Of a stretch of DNA of 64,000 nucleotides, positions 25,216 through 36,838 are shown piece by piece. The translations under genes and the position numbers were made by a program. The notes under the pieces were generated by a model. That model saw only the letters and a program-made list of their open reading frames with translations, was not told where the DNA came from and made no database searches. The DNA comes from Paraphysomonas bandaiensis. Taxonomy: Eukaryota > Chrysophyceae. The stretch spans positions 124,001 to 188,000 of the forward strand of contig CBFFRP010000136.1 of the NCBI GenBank assembly GCA_965644295.1. Direction: 5' to 3'. Position 1 is the stretch's first letter. The number at the start of each line of letters is the position of its first letter.

Positions 25216-26227
25216 CTGTTAGAAAACGTTATCTCACCACAAGTGTGGTCTGCATCGTCTATTCGTCAGTGCAAACTATGCCCTTATTCCTCTCATAGGC
25301 CTGTTATTGTGTGTCTGTGGATATGTGTATATATGTACACTGTATATGGCCCATATCACATCATACTTGAATAGACAAAATCCCGCTATTTTGGACCAAA
25401 ATACCGTAATTACCTTCCTTAAACCTCGAAATCCCTGTTTTTAGTGCTGTGTATAGATACAGTCAGACATCTTAACGTTATAGCAGTCCTCCTTCATATG
25501 ATTCGCATGTCATAAAGCCATATTGACGCTCTATAATTCGGCATTTCTCAACCGTTTATGCATGTGGGTAATATAATATGTCCGTACATGCATTGCAATA
25601 TAGTCTATGGACCGATATTATGCATCAAATTGTGACTTGCATACAGCTTGTTGCTTGTTGTATGCGTAACGCCGCTAAGGCGGGAGTAACATGAAGTGTA
25701 GGCCACCGGGATGCCTTGACGGCATCTAAAGTAAATGTTGTTTGGGGTATCACCACATGGAATGTAAACCTTCATTGCTCTCATCAAATAATCATAGTCT
25801 GCGTGGCAAAGAATGAGAATTGGTGTCGTAAACGAAATCGTATACTCATATACATAGCTTTTGATGCTACATGTAGGGCTGTACTACGTTCGAGGGAGAT
25901 AATGTTGAGTAGTATGTACTTATCTAGAACTAGGATCACATGAATTCTCTGGGCTCAATTCACTTTTTTATGTCATCGCTATCACGAACGTCGAGTTCAA
26001 TTAATGCAATTGATGTGTCTATTGACTCCATACAAATTGATAAATAAAGAGCAACAAACAGTTTGATAAATTATAATTACATATAGCACTGGCTAGTTTG
26101 ATAATGACGAACTCTATAGCTTAGCATTCGCACAATAGATGACACTAGCAAGTAATATTTAAGAACAACACAGCTTAGTATTGCATCAGCAACAACGCTA
26201 CATTACGATAAACGAAAAGTCATACAC
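25216..26227. other. Gap between two minus-strand genes, nothing recognised
   Basis: About 1 kb of AT-rich sequence holding the upstream region of the MFS gene and the 3-prime flank of the sulfatase gene. No repeat or gene could be supported. Confidence 0.6.
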
Positions 26228-27999
26228 TTACAACCGCGACAGATTGATTCTAGGACAAATACAGTCCCTCCACGGCCCACTCTTTAACTCCAACACTTCA
26301 GTGGAGAGCGTTGGTACATTTTTATCGCCCCCCCCCCTAGGGCAACATGGTACCACACTCATATTTTGCTGAAGATATTGCGAGGGATAAGGTTCGGTGT
26401 TTCGCACGTGTTCATCAGCAGCGAGAGTTAGTGACTTGGCAATGGCTTGGTACTGGGGCTTGGACGTATTAAGTGGAATCGCTTCAGCTGGATCCCACTC
26501 TACATTAAAGAGAAGAGGAGGATCATGCACTTCTCCTGGGTCGCTGAAATTAAACCCACTGCGAGTAATAAAATGAGCCTTGTATGGTCCACACCTTATG
26601 GCGTACAGTGTATGCTCCCGCCAGAGATATATGCACTCGTGGGGATCTGACACTGGTTCATTGGACACCAGCAGCTCTCTCAAGCTAACTCCGTCCAAAA
26701 CCAATCCCTCTGGAACCGGCTTCCCCGCAAAATCTAAGAATGTTGGAAAAAGGTCCATTGCGACAACTGGAGCGCGAATTACTTGTCCGGGAGGAACTTT
26801 TCTGGGATATGACAGCAACATTGGTACCCGCACACCGCCCTCCCAAGTGCTGCCTTTGCCTTCAAAGAAAGGCGCGTTGCTTCCCCCGTCGTAAGGTCCC
26901 ATACCGCGTGTAGGACGATTGCTGTTAAGGCCATTATTTGGGTTAATCCATGCCCCGTTGTCTGAAGTGAAAACGATAACTGTGTCCTGTAGAAGATTAC
27001 CTTTCTCAAGGGCGCGGTATATGCGACCAATACTCATGTCCATCTCTTGTACACTATCTCCGAAGAAACCACGTCTACTCTCACCCTCATAGTCAGCACT
27101 AAGGAACAGTGGTACATGTGGATTTTCATATCCTATATGAAGAAAGAATGGTTTCGAGAAATCCAGATGGTCGAAGAGAGACTCGTCCTCTTGTGGCCGA
27201 ACTTCCGCCTTGATGTCGGTCAGCTCTTTGGTATCTGCTGCTCCTTGACCCACCGCGAACCGAAGGACCAACTCCTCCACAAGTGAGGTATATCTTGACG
27301 TCAGATCGCTCTCGTTGAAGGGCTGTTCTATATAGTTGAAGCCAGTGGAAAGAAGTGGCACCGGTGGGAACACAAGGCCCTCTGGCATTGGTCCTGGATA
27401 CCCTGTGCAAGGACAATCAGTTTGCTTACGGCAATAGAAGTTTGTATGGCCATACCTTCCTCGTGAGAGTACGGGAGACCATAAAAAAAGTCAAATCCTT
27501 GATTGCCTCCACCAGGGAGGCATGCCTCTTTTTCATTATGGCCCAGATGCCTGAATAAAAACTGAGATATGTACACTGGAAGTCAATGAATTTACCATTT
27601 TCCAACCATAAGAGTTGAGTAATCTTCCTTTAGAGCTCCAGCAATAGTTAGCTCAGATCGGGGAAGGCATCCAACACTGGTGGGGTAGAATACTCTGAAT
27701 ATACTATCGACGGGATAGTCGAAATCTGTGTATATCCCTGACCTAATGGGCAGCCGACCGGTCATCAGAGAGGCTCTTGACGGGGTACACAGCGGAGCAG
27801 ACGCATAAAACTGAGTGAATCTTGCCCCAGAACTAGCAATACGATCAATATTAGGTGTTTCAATGGTCGGTGATCCGTATGAGGTGAGGTCATTGTAACC
27901 CAAATCATCCGCCACTATTAGTAATATATTAACACCATTGCTGTCCTCAGCGATAGCCTGCACACCCAACACACCAATAAGTAGAAGTAAATATAACAT
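26228..27999 (-). CDS. Arylsulfatase-type sulfatase, secreted or lysosomal
   Basis: Three exons (27596-27999, 27456-27550, 26228-27402) encode 557 residues. The first 17 residues (MLYLLLLIGVLGVQAIA) form a signal peptide. The metal-binding VADDLGYNDL follows, then APLCTPSRASLMTG with Cys71 in the CxPSR motif that is converted to formylglycine, and MVGKWHLGH with the catalytic Lys and His across the first junction. Later motifs are HIGYENPHVPLF, FTSDNGAW and KGSTWEGGVRVPML. Together these place it in the arylsulfatase A / GALNS group of sulfatases, which remove sulfate from glycans or lipids. The C-terminus has several Cys, plausible disulfides, and N-x-S/T sites. Sulfotransferase and sulfatase occur in the same window, but I see no link beyond that. 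Confidence 0.92.
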
Positions 28000-28337
28000 G
28001 GGGATAAAGGGTTGAGGGTGTTAATTGATGTGAAGGTGAGTCTGTTAATGAGTGCTAAAGTGGGATGGATGGATGTATATATGTGTATATGTATTTACTG
28101 CTGTAGAGTGTATGTACTGTAGGTATGTATACTGCTGGTATAGTGTATATGTGTATATTAATGCAGTGGAATACCTCAAATACATTATAGGAATACGCTG
28201 TTCCAATGACAACAAGAGTCCTTCATATCATACATACACACATACACACACATAAGTCCCTCTCATCTCATCCACAAGACCCCTTATCAAGTAACCAAAG
28301 TCTCTGTGAGTGCATCCCATGATCAAGTGAATCACCC
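28000..28337. promoter_or_regulatory. Head-to-head gap with TGTATA/CATACA tracts
   Basis: Upstream of both the sulfatase and the RING-BRCT gene. It contains TATATGTGTATATG-type runs and a short CATACACACATAC block near 28210-28252, as in the other divergent gaps. No specific factor site is claimed. Confidence 0.4.
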
Positions 28338-31300
28338 ATGAGCTCAAATCATATCCCTGATGAGTTCATTGAGATCTTATCGCGTATAGAGCAGAGGCTG
28401 TCGTGTTGTATGTGGTATGATCATATGCTCTATATATCACACCCAATAACATCATAGATACACTTACAGTCAAGCGTATGAGTCTCCGGAGTTCTTTAAT
28501 TGTGGACATGTCCTCTGCACGTATGTACATATCTCATACACAGCGTAGTGTCTCGTGTATAGTGTTTAGTTCTCGTGTATAGTCATATACAGTCTATTTT
28601 AAATAGATTGCTATATATCATATGCATGTTATGTATCTGCCACTTCTGTGAGCTCACTACTGAACAGATCATGTTGCGAAAATACGAAATCAAAGTGTCC
28701 ATTGTGTAAAACAAGCATCATAGAACCGGCCTCGTCAAGGAATCGCATATTGGTATGATGTTTATGATATGTAAATTGCCACACGATTCATGTTTTCACT
28801 TTCATTAAGGACAACGTTATACCTTTATTAAAGTGCATCAGGGATCATTTATCGAATCAAGAAGCTCAGGTGCAGCAGACACTTTGTGAAGTATATTCTG
28901 TGGTCTTATGCGTGAGTAGGTATCAGCTGTGCAGGATGGAAGCACGAAGGGTATTTCTTGTGGTGCTGTGGAAGGCAACACTACTCACACTGATAACGCC
29001 GATGAAGAAAGGATATGTAGTGAAGCAGATAGTATATGTGCTGATTATGCTAGCACAGTGGATAAGAGTAGCAGTGAAACCCAACACGACTGTGGTGCTC
29101 CCAAGGAATATTTATCGAATCAGGAAGCTCAGGTACAGCAGACACTTTGTGAAGTATATTCTGTGGTCTTATGCGTGAGTAGGTATCCGCTGTGCATGAT
29201 GGAAGCACGAAGGGTATTTCTTGTGGTGCTGTGGAAGGCAACACCACTCACACTGATAACGCCGATGAAGAAAGGATATGTAGTGAAGCAGATAGTATAT
29301 GTGCTGGTTATGCTAGCACAGTGGATAAGAGTAGCAGTGAAACTCAGCATGACCCTGAGTGTAATGTAGATGTTTGTTTATCATCACCAACACCGACCCT
29401 GACCCCACCTCCTTTTCGTATTCCTCGACATGGACGTCCCTTCTTATCTACATCAGCACCAGTTTATCAGGATAGCCCTACGCAGAGGGACGCCTCTCTT
29501 TCATCAGGAGAGAAACAAGAAGGATATGTGCCGGATACGTATTGCGCCCCGGTGTCCCTTTCTGGAAGTAGTATATTCTCTCCCAATAGTGGACATGTCA
29601 CCGATAAACCCATTGCCTTGTGCGGTTCAAGCCCGGAGCATGGTGTGTCTGAGGGAGAGGGGAGCTTGTGTGACAGTGACGCTGATATACCACACTTAAC
29701 TCCTGGTAGAGCTCCGGAGCGAGTGATGGACACATATCAAGTCGACTCACTCCATTTTAATTCACCTTTGTCCCCTCAGTCCTCAGTACATTCGCTGATA
29801 CATCAAGACAATTCTGGTATACATGCCACCACACAGGAAGCACAGGGAAAAGGGCTGATACTTGAGAAGGATATTTTGAACAGTGACACCGAGATAGGAT
29901 CATATCGACAATGTGATATCGTTCCTGACAGCTACGACGTCCCTCCTGTGCCTGTAGTTGCGTCGCGGACGTCAGCAACTGTTGTCGGAGATCGAAATGA
30001 AGAGACACCTACACAAGGTGACCCTTATGCTGTACATGATGACGAAACTGCGTGTGGATCGGTAGCAGCGCCGACCCACAGCCCCCGTCATTGCTTCAGT
30101 ATTGCCACATGGGGCGAAGAGGTGTTTGTTAAATATTGTTAGACGCTCAGTGCACTTATATATTCTACTAGATATACGGCGAAATTCTGCACTTGAGGCG
30201 CTCAATGGAAGATGGTACCTGTCCTCATCCACCCTCCGAAGCCATGCTTCATCCACCGCCGACGCGTACTGTCGATTCTAATACCACGATTTGTGGAGAG
30301 CCGAAGAATGTGAAGGTGGAAAATAAGATTGACACGGCCAGTTTACCCAGGCCCGTGGACTTCAAAATTGCTCTCTCACATTCAGGGGTACGAATACGAC
30401 ACTCTGGACTTGACCTGGCTACGAAGGAGCTGCTGAAGACATGCGTCGACAGAGGTAGCTAGTTTTTACAGCGTTTTCTCTCCTAACACAAGTTCGGTAT
30501 TTGGTGTAGGTGTGGTCACTCTAATTGGAGGTAAACTAAAGGGTGACTGGGACCTGCTCCTGGTTGATGTTACGGACGATGGGGCACGGCGTGTGTGTGA
30601 GCGGACGAAAAAATACATTCAGGCTGTGTGTATAGGGCCACAGTGGATAATAGATGGTTTTGCATGGCTAGAGGCGAGTGCTAAACGAGGTCAGTGCATT
30701 CTTCCACCAGAAGAATTTGAGGTACCCGTATTGCCATAGCTGTATGAATCTCACCCCCATTAATAGATTGACGGAACAAAACACGACTCTTGTCTCGGTG
30801 GCCCGCTGAAGTCCCGAATGGCTTACAGGGACCACGAGGTATGTCAGTGTCACTTGTCACCGTGTCGGTTATGTACTTCACCAGGGAAAGTCGATGTTAT
30901 TATCCGGATTTTTGTTTTTCTTTGATTCAACCATTGAAGTGGTTCTAAAAGACTTGACTCGTGGTGGGGAATCTATTGATGAGGGAGAGCTTATGTGGAT
31001 GATTCACATGTGTGGGGGATGCGCTCTAAAGAGTGGCTTCGCCAGTGCGAAAGTCATTGACCGTGAAATTGGCGATGCTGACACGAGGTATTAGTTCAGT
31101 TAACTTAAATGAGATTGCTTGTTCATGTTGTGTTTGTTTTGTAGAGGAAAAAAATGCATTTATTTGGGAAAAGGACGGCTGGAACACAAGAACAAAAGAA
31201 AAAATGATGGCGATATAAAAAGTAAGGAGGATGTGAATAGCCGTTTAATATATTCAGCTTGTGGTATGCACTGGAGAGTTAAATGTGTACCTCAACCACT

Positions 31301-31352
31301 GTTGTGGTTACTTGATGTTATTTGTTGTCATAAAGTGTTACCGTATAGATAA
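28338..31352 (+). CDS. BRCA1/BARD1-like RING and tandem BRCT protein
   Basis: Eleven exons (28338-28414, 28470-28520, 28668-28752, 28810-28869, 28920-29132, 29183-30121, 30172-30454, 30510-30721, 30767-30838, 30885-31087, 31145-31352) give about 800 residues. Splicing the first three restores a C3HC4 RING: Cys23, Cys26, Cys37, His39, Cys42, Cys45, Cys53, Cys56, followed by PLCKTSIIEP. Residues 90-530 are low-complexity and Ser/Thr/Pro rich. From about 538 come two BRCT folds: VCERTKKYIQ and QWIIDGFAW in the first, then LLSGFLFFF, MIHMCGG and LLWLLDVICC in the second. The order RING, disordered, BRCT-BRCT without visible ankyrin repeats matches BRCA1 more than BARD1. The expected role is a ubiquitin ligase in DNA repair. 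Exons 5 and 6 begin with a tandem duplicate. The first intron choices rest on RING geometry. Confidence 0.8.
28847..29356 (+). repeat. Tandem duplication of an exon-intron unit, period 263 bp
   Basis: Unit one (28847-29109) and unit two (29110 to about 29356) differ at roughly nine positions by eye. Each holds the end of one exon, a 50-nt GT-AG intron (28870-28919 and 29133-29182) and the start of the next exon. After splicing each unit adds 213 nt, or 71 codons, so the frame is kept. Confidence 0.92.
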
Positions 31353-32366
31353 TTAGTTGTGACGTGAAATTATTTTAGACTAGCACACCTTGATTACAGT
31401 AAATAACATTTTTTACACAATATTTGTCTACTAGAGGAGAGTTTTCCGCTGCATCAGTGTACAGAATCATTCAACATAGTTTTACTGACGATCACTTCTT
31501 TACATGCCATCAGCATACTGACTTACAGCGAGCCATATTCTTTGAGGGTATATTATATATTACACGGCGTTGTCTAGCGGATAGGGTGATAGGGTTGACA
31601 GTGTTGAACACTATTTAACCTTTTATGTATATTGTATATATGTGCAATGTTTTATTGTTTTATAATTCATGCGCGTAGTACGTTGGCGTGACAATAAGCA
31701 TCATGTCTGAAATTTATTTGAAATGCAGCATTACAGTTGGAAATAAGCAGCTGAAAAATGTTGATGTGCGCTGTTACTATTGTTGACACTGGTATGGTGT
31801 TACAACAATTAAAAGTAAGCAATGCTAGACAAACTATGACACAATTTTCATTTTGAAAGCGAGGCTTGGCAGAAACTTTATATATATGGCTAATAAATGT
31901 ATTAGTGCTACAAAATCAACAATCAACGACACTACAGGTTGATTTGTACGTTGTAGAGCAAATAGCTGGAAACAATCAAATGCCACCAAGTGTCGAAATG
32001 ACACTTTTGCTTTATGTAATAATACACGATTAGAATTTATTGACCTCTAACCAAAGGTACATTCAGTAGGGAAACGTCGAAGCTAAGGAGGTCATGCTTG
32101 CTAGTGCTTTGGGGCGGTTCAGAATATTTATGTATCAACAGCACTGATACTGAAAGACTCACTGTCTTATGAGTTGTTATGGCCGTGCTGTGGTGGCTAT
32201 GAAACGCAGTCCAATTTTTTCTACTGCTCAGCTCTATATGAACTCTTCGAATGAACAAAGCGTAAATGCGAACTAAACGTAAGTATTTCATTTCCGTGTT
32301 ATTATGTAGATGATATATAATATCGACATCAACCTAATACTCCAAGTATTCCTACTCAAGAATAAC
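31353..32366. other. Tail-to-tail gap, nothing recognised
   Basis: AT-rich flanks between two convergent genes. Short frames on both strands lack family resemblance or splice support. Confidence 0.6.
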
Positions 32367-33933
32367 TCAATCATTCTCTACTTGTTTCACCTTCTCTCCT
32401 TCCCAATTCCTCCACTCCATACCCTTCGGTGCTTGTTTTTCATCTTCGTAATTCTTTTCCCCAACCTCCTTCCAATTAGTGGAGAGCACAGTACCTGTGT
32501 TACGCAACATCAATGGGCAACCGTACAATACACAAGCAGAATACTGACCGCCTGATGTTTGAAAGGACTTATTCATTGCACGTCTCGTGTCCTCGTCTGC
32601 CTTGGCATATATGTCCCGGAACAGCGTTTGAAGTGCTTCCTATTTACAATAATATTAGTTCACAGATTACAATACTCATGGCATCATACCTCTCCTTCGG
32701 GCTTCTCCTTCTCCAGTTCATCCTTGATCTCGTTTTCAATCTTCTCCCAGTCCCTGTGGGAAGCGTATGGCTTGGGCTGAATAAACGCGTACCATTAAGA
32801 CATTGGAATGACGTATCCACGCATGCATTTGCACACCCTACACGTTTATAACAAAACAACTCATGGAATGTACACTACCTTCTTGACTTGCTCCGTCGTA
32901 GAGGTGGGAGCACGACGTACTGCCGATCCCTCCAGACTCGACCATTCTCCCTCTGCTGCTTTACGTAGAATCACTTCCACCTGACAGTAGTTGATACATG
33001 AACTGCGTCGGAGCAACAAGTGTGCACACATTTCCACCAATATATGACATGCTGAAATAATTCCTACCTTAGTTTTCTTTACTGCCACTCTACACTCTTC
33101 TGGAACAACGGCCGCAAAAAGAGGCTTGTCGAATACAACCACTGCAGAGCAAATGAAATAAGCCGTCCGTTAAATAGACGTATGTGTGGGTGGCACTCAC
33201 CTTCTGCACCATCTTGCATGACGGCAATGCGGAGGTGCTGCGACTGGAAGTTCACCAACGCATCAGACTGCTGAAGATTTTTAACCAGTACGGATATGTT
33301 GACTTGTGAAGAGGACTGGTAGTACTGGTATCGGATTGAGGGCAGCGCAGAAGGAGCAGGAACAGGAGCCACCACAGGCTTCTCGGGCTGTGGAGGAGGA
33401 GGCTTGGAATCCTCCAATTCTGACCAATGGAAGACGGAATTACATCTCAAAACACACAATACTTTCCCAATCACACCTTTTAACTCCGAATCACACTTGC
33501 GGATCCATCGCATGTTCAATACGCAATCTTTCCCCTTGTCGGCACGCAACTTCTTGGATATCTCAAAGCACTTCTTTGAGCTTTCGAATTCATCCAATTC
33601 AAACAAAGCACAACCCTTTCTGAAATAACTAGGCTCGTGATCAGCATTGAGGGATATAGCTCGATTACAGTCCTGTGCAGTGTGATCACTCCATGGGCTC
33701 ATAGACGACACAGACACACATACCTCTACAGCCCGTGAATACTGTTTCAACTTTAAATGAGTTGAAGCTCGACAGGCATAAAGAGGGGCAAAATTAGTGA
33801 GTGTTTGAGCGGCATTGTTGTAGTGCTGTATAAGAATTAATACACATCATACACACACATACATACACACCTCCAGAGCGGCTTCGAACTCCTCATCTAT
33901 ATATAGAACATTACCGTTATTGAATTGCTCCAT
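32367..33933 (-). CDS. SUGT1: SGT1 co-chaperone (TPR-CS-SGS)
   Basis: Nine exons (33871-33933, 33724-33825, 33477-33672, 33201-33419, 33068-33141, 32879-32980, 32690-32776, 32549-32639, 32367-32494) give 353 residues, against 365 in human SUGT1. Residues 1-120 carry TPR units (HEPSYFRKGCALFELDEFESS across the middle). A Pro-rich linker leads to the CS domain at about 150-245 (IRYQYYQSSSQVNISVLVKN, KKTKVEVILRKA), and the C-terminus is a clear SGS domain (RRAMNKSFQTSGG, TVLSTNWKEVG, PKGMEWRNW). SGT1 works with HSP90 in kinetochore and SCF-complex assembly and, in many eukaryotes, in folding of immune receptors. Introns here are longer than average (45-102 nt). The last one (32495-32548) is 54 nt and stop-free in frame, giving a 18-residue insertion if retained. 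Confidence 0.93.
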
Positions 33934-34463
33934 TCCTCTCTGTCTGTAAGGGTGATTATCAATCAGATGGAAGCAACTGTACTATAAGTGAGAGGTGGGG
34001 TGGTGATTCTATTGGACTGTTTGTATTGTGATCCTCTGCAGATGGGTGTGTACTGCTGTATGCTGCATGAGTCGAGTGTCGAGGTGTGTACGTCTAGAGG
34101 TCGAGAGTGTATGTATGTATGTACATGGTACAGCTGTATGAAGAGTTCGAGAAGAAACGTATTCTGTATTCCTCTGTAGTGGAAGCATCTCTGACTCACA
34201 GCTGCTGCTGTATATACATGATGGTACTGCATACAGTATACAGCATACAGTACATGTATACACAGCTCTCCATACTGTACATGTATGCGGTATGATGATC
34301 ACCTCATAGTATACACTGCTGTATACATGGCTCTCTGCTCTGCTCTGCTCTGCTCTGCACATACATATACCATATACATACATACATCTCACCTCCTCTG
34401 TAGCTCATACTCTCATATCAATCCACTTCCACCCTATTAATCACTCTCACCACAACACCACAC
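33934..34463. promoter_or_regulatory. Head-to-head gap with ATGT, TGCTC and TACATG short repeats
   Basis: Contains GTATGTATGTATG near 34110-34123, mirrored ACAGTATACAGCATACAG-type segments near 34230-34290, a CTCTG pentamer run near 34332-34356 and CATACATACATC near 34376-34387. This is the shared upstream region of SGT1 and the next gene. Confidence 0.4.
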
Positions 34464-36194
34464 ATGGCCTGGAAACGTGGAACACAGAATAACTCAGCAG
34501 GGGAGATCCGTAAGGGCCATATACGTGAATTCCTCGTATCCTCTAGTAAACAGAGGGGTGTGGTCGGTCAACTCAAGATACTGGCTATGGAAAACACACA
34601 GTTTATTAAAGATTTTGGTGAAGGATACTTCGCATTGATCTGCTCAGAGACGAATGGATTACCCTCTCAGTTCTCTCCATATGTTGATAAGAACGTCATT
34701 CATCTGCACTCTCATGATCATCCCAGGTACACACACACACTCGTTGCAATGAGATTGTAATGCTTTTGTAGATGTGTCCTTTCAGCTCTAATAAACGATC
34801 AAGTTCCGAGAGGCTGTATAGTGTTAAATGAGATTCAGTGCTTAAACTCGAAGGTCTGCGTTGGCGAGTTGGAAGACTGGACTGTCTATCAGGGGGAAAG
34901 TTTTACATATGATGGTCGGGAGGGAGCAATAGGAGATACTGAAGTTCGTTATGTGGACCGACCTGTGCCGTCTTTACAGACTATGGCGATGTGGGTGCGA
35001 CCACGTTACCCGAATGCATCCGATTGTGCTCCTGTGACTCGATTAAATGGTACCACTTTAGCACAGCATATCCAACGGTCGCTTTACGGCGCTATTGTGT
35101 CTGCGGATGAGGTATTTCAAGTCACCTTGGAGGGTGTTGCGGTAGTGTGTCGCGTAGGTGATATGGAAGCTGCTGGAGAGGAGGAACAAGAGGAAGAAAC
35201 AGACATATGCATGCCGGATTGCCATAGAGGTGTGGTGGACGTGGACACTGTAAGTTCCTTGGTCTAATTCCCTCCGATGTACTAATAATATGCATAGTCC
35301 GTTTATTTGTGGGTAGAAGGAACACCCCCAAATTTCGAGTTGCATGATAATCCCATTCGGTCCACTAATCGTGTTATCGCAAACGTGGTGACGGTGTTGA
35401 GTTCTGACGATGAACTTTTCCCCGTAAAGCGCCGCCTACTCCGCCCTTGTATATCTCTCACATCAATAGTTCAAGCAGGACGAGGCAAGTACAAAGATGA
35501 TGAAACAAAGGACAGGCCAGATGAATGGGATGTGCGCGTTCCAGTTGACGCCTGTACCTTCGATAGGGTTTTGCTGTACCTTGAGCATGAGGCACGTGGG
35601 GAGCAATTCAAGTTCGACCCGCTGATAGCCCCTGAGCTTCTAGAGGCCGCCCAGTCACTGCAGGTGCGAGGGCTACAGGAGGCTTGTGAACGAGTACTAG
35701 GAAGTTTTGAGGAACGTGTTCGTCGCACACCTATCCCCTTGCAGGAGGTTATAGATAGGAATGAGCAGGGTAGGCTAATGGCAGAGGATCCGTCTAGACG
35801 GGGTAAACGGGGGGACACCCTTCTCATCATGTCTGGCATGGTGTGTTTGTAAATTTCAGAGCTTTACGGTGTTACATATTTTTGTTTTCTATAGGTACTG
35901 GACATAACGCGGTGGTTAGACGAGCACCCTGGTGGATCAACCATTATCCCGGAGCAAGCACTGAATATGGATTGCACCGCCTTCTTCGAGATATACCATG
36001 CCAGTCGTCAGTCTTTTCTTTATTTGAAAGAGTTTTACATAGGTGAGCTCTCTGAAGTAGACAAAGAAAAGGTTCCTCTACCGCCAGGCGGAGCTGTGCC
36101 GTCACCTGCGTTCTTAGAGCAGCTGAATAGAGTAACCCCGTGGAGACTTAAGCAAGAGGATTTACAGAATTATGTTGTTCATAAATCATTTTAG
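34464..36194 (+). CDS. Fusion of Cdc48/NSF-N-like region, BTB-like fold and cytochrome b5 domain
   Basis: Four exons (34464-34726, 34772-35249, 35298-35840, 35895-36194) give 527 residues. The first 130 residues (VPRGCIVLNEIQCLNSKVCVG) recall the double-psi barrel of Cdc48/NSF N-domains; this is the weakest of the three calls. Residues about 310-400 (RLLRPCISLTSI, VRVPVDACTFDRVLLYLEHEA, LLEAAQSLQVRGLQEACE) look like a BTB/SKP1-type fold. From about residue 430 lies a cytochrome b5-type segment with the HPGG heme motif (ITRWLDEHPGGS) and a second candidate heme histidine in FEIYHASRQ, ending YLKEFYIGEL. I know no named gene with this order. A heme-binding adaptor is a guess. The start is the first ATG after the promoter gap. 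Confidence 0.68.
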
Positions 36195-36838
36195 TTGCGA
36201 TTCGTTGATAGTTATGCTTTATCCATATATTTCTGATGTGTCATATAAAAATGTTTATTATTTGGAGGAAAATGGTAGGAATTGTGCTTGGATTAGCACG
36301 TAGTGAAGGTTTACTCAGCTGATGAACACTCCGAAATGCCGAAATGCACAATCTAATTCGAATTCTCTATTGGAAGCATTGCAGTTCTGTTTTCCTTAAC
36401 TTATTACTGCTTCGTAAAGCTATACCGTAGTTAACTTGAACTACATCAGTGTTATAATATGTAAATAATGTTGATTGATTGTGTGATTGACAGTTGACCA
36501 TTGAATAGGAAGTATTCTAAAAGCAAGCGTATATAGAAAAAATATATTACTTTATTTCAACTACGGCTATTACATAGTTATACTACATAAAAATTCTACT
36601 GCGCATTAATAATTAATACTGCACTTAAATATCTACGACTAATAACGTCCTGCTACGTAGCCGCAAAAATGAATAAGCTGTTTACATGTTTACATGCACC
36701 AGTCACACAACATATCACGTGAAAGAAAGGAAATCAATACACTGTTCAAATCCGGCGGTGTCCACAAATCTACTACGTAATACAAGTTATTCTATCGAGA
36801 ACTATAGACAGGCAAATATAATTAATAGATATCTAGTA
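36195..36838. other. Tail-to-tail gap, nothing recognised
   Basis: AT-rich convergent 3-prime flanks without recognisable repeats or genes. Confidence 0.6.

Noticed and set aside
28870-28934. A 65-nt or 23-nt intron ending at CAG 28934 in the RING-BRCT gene
   Set aside because: Both keep frame in unit one, but unit two has CAT at the matching place. The 50-nt intron ending in TAG works for both units.
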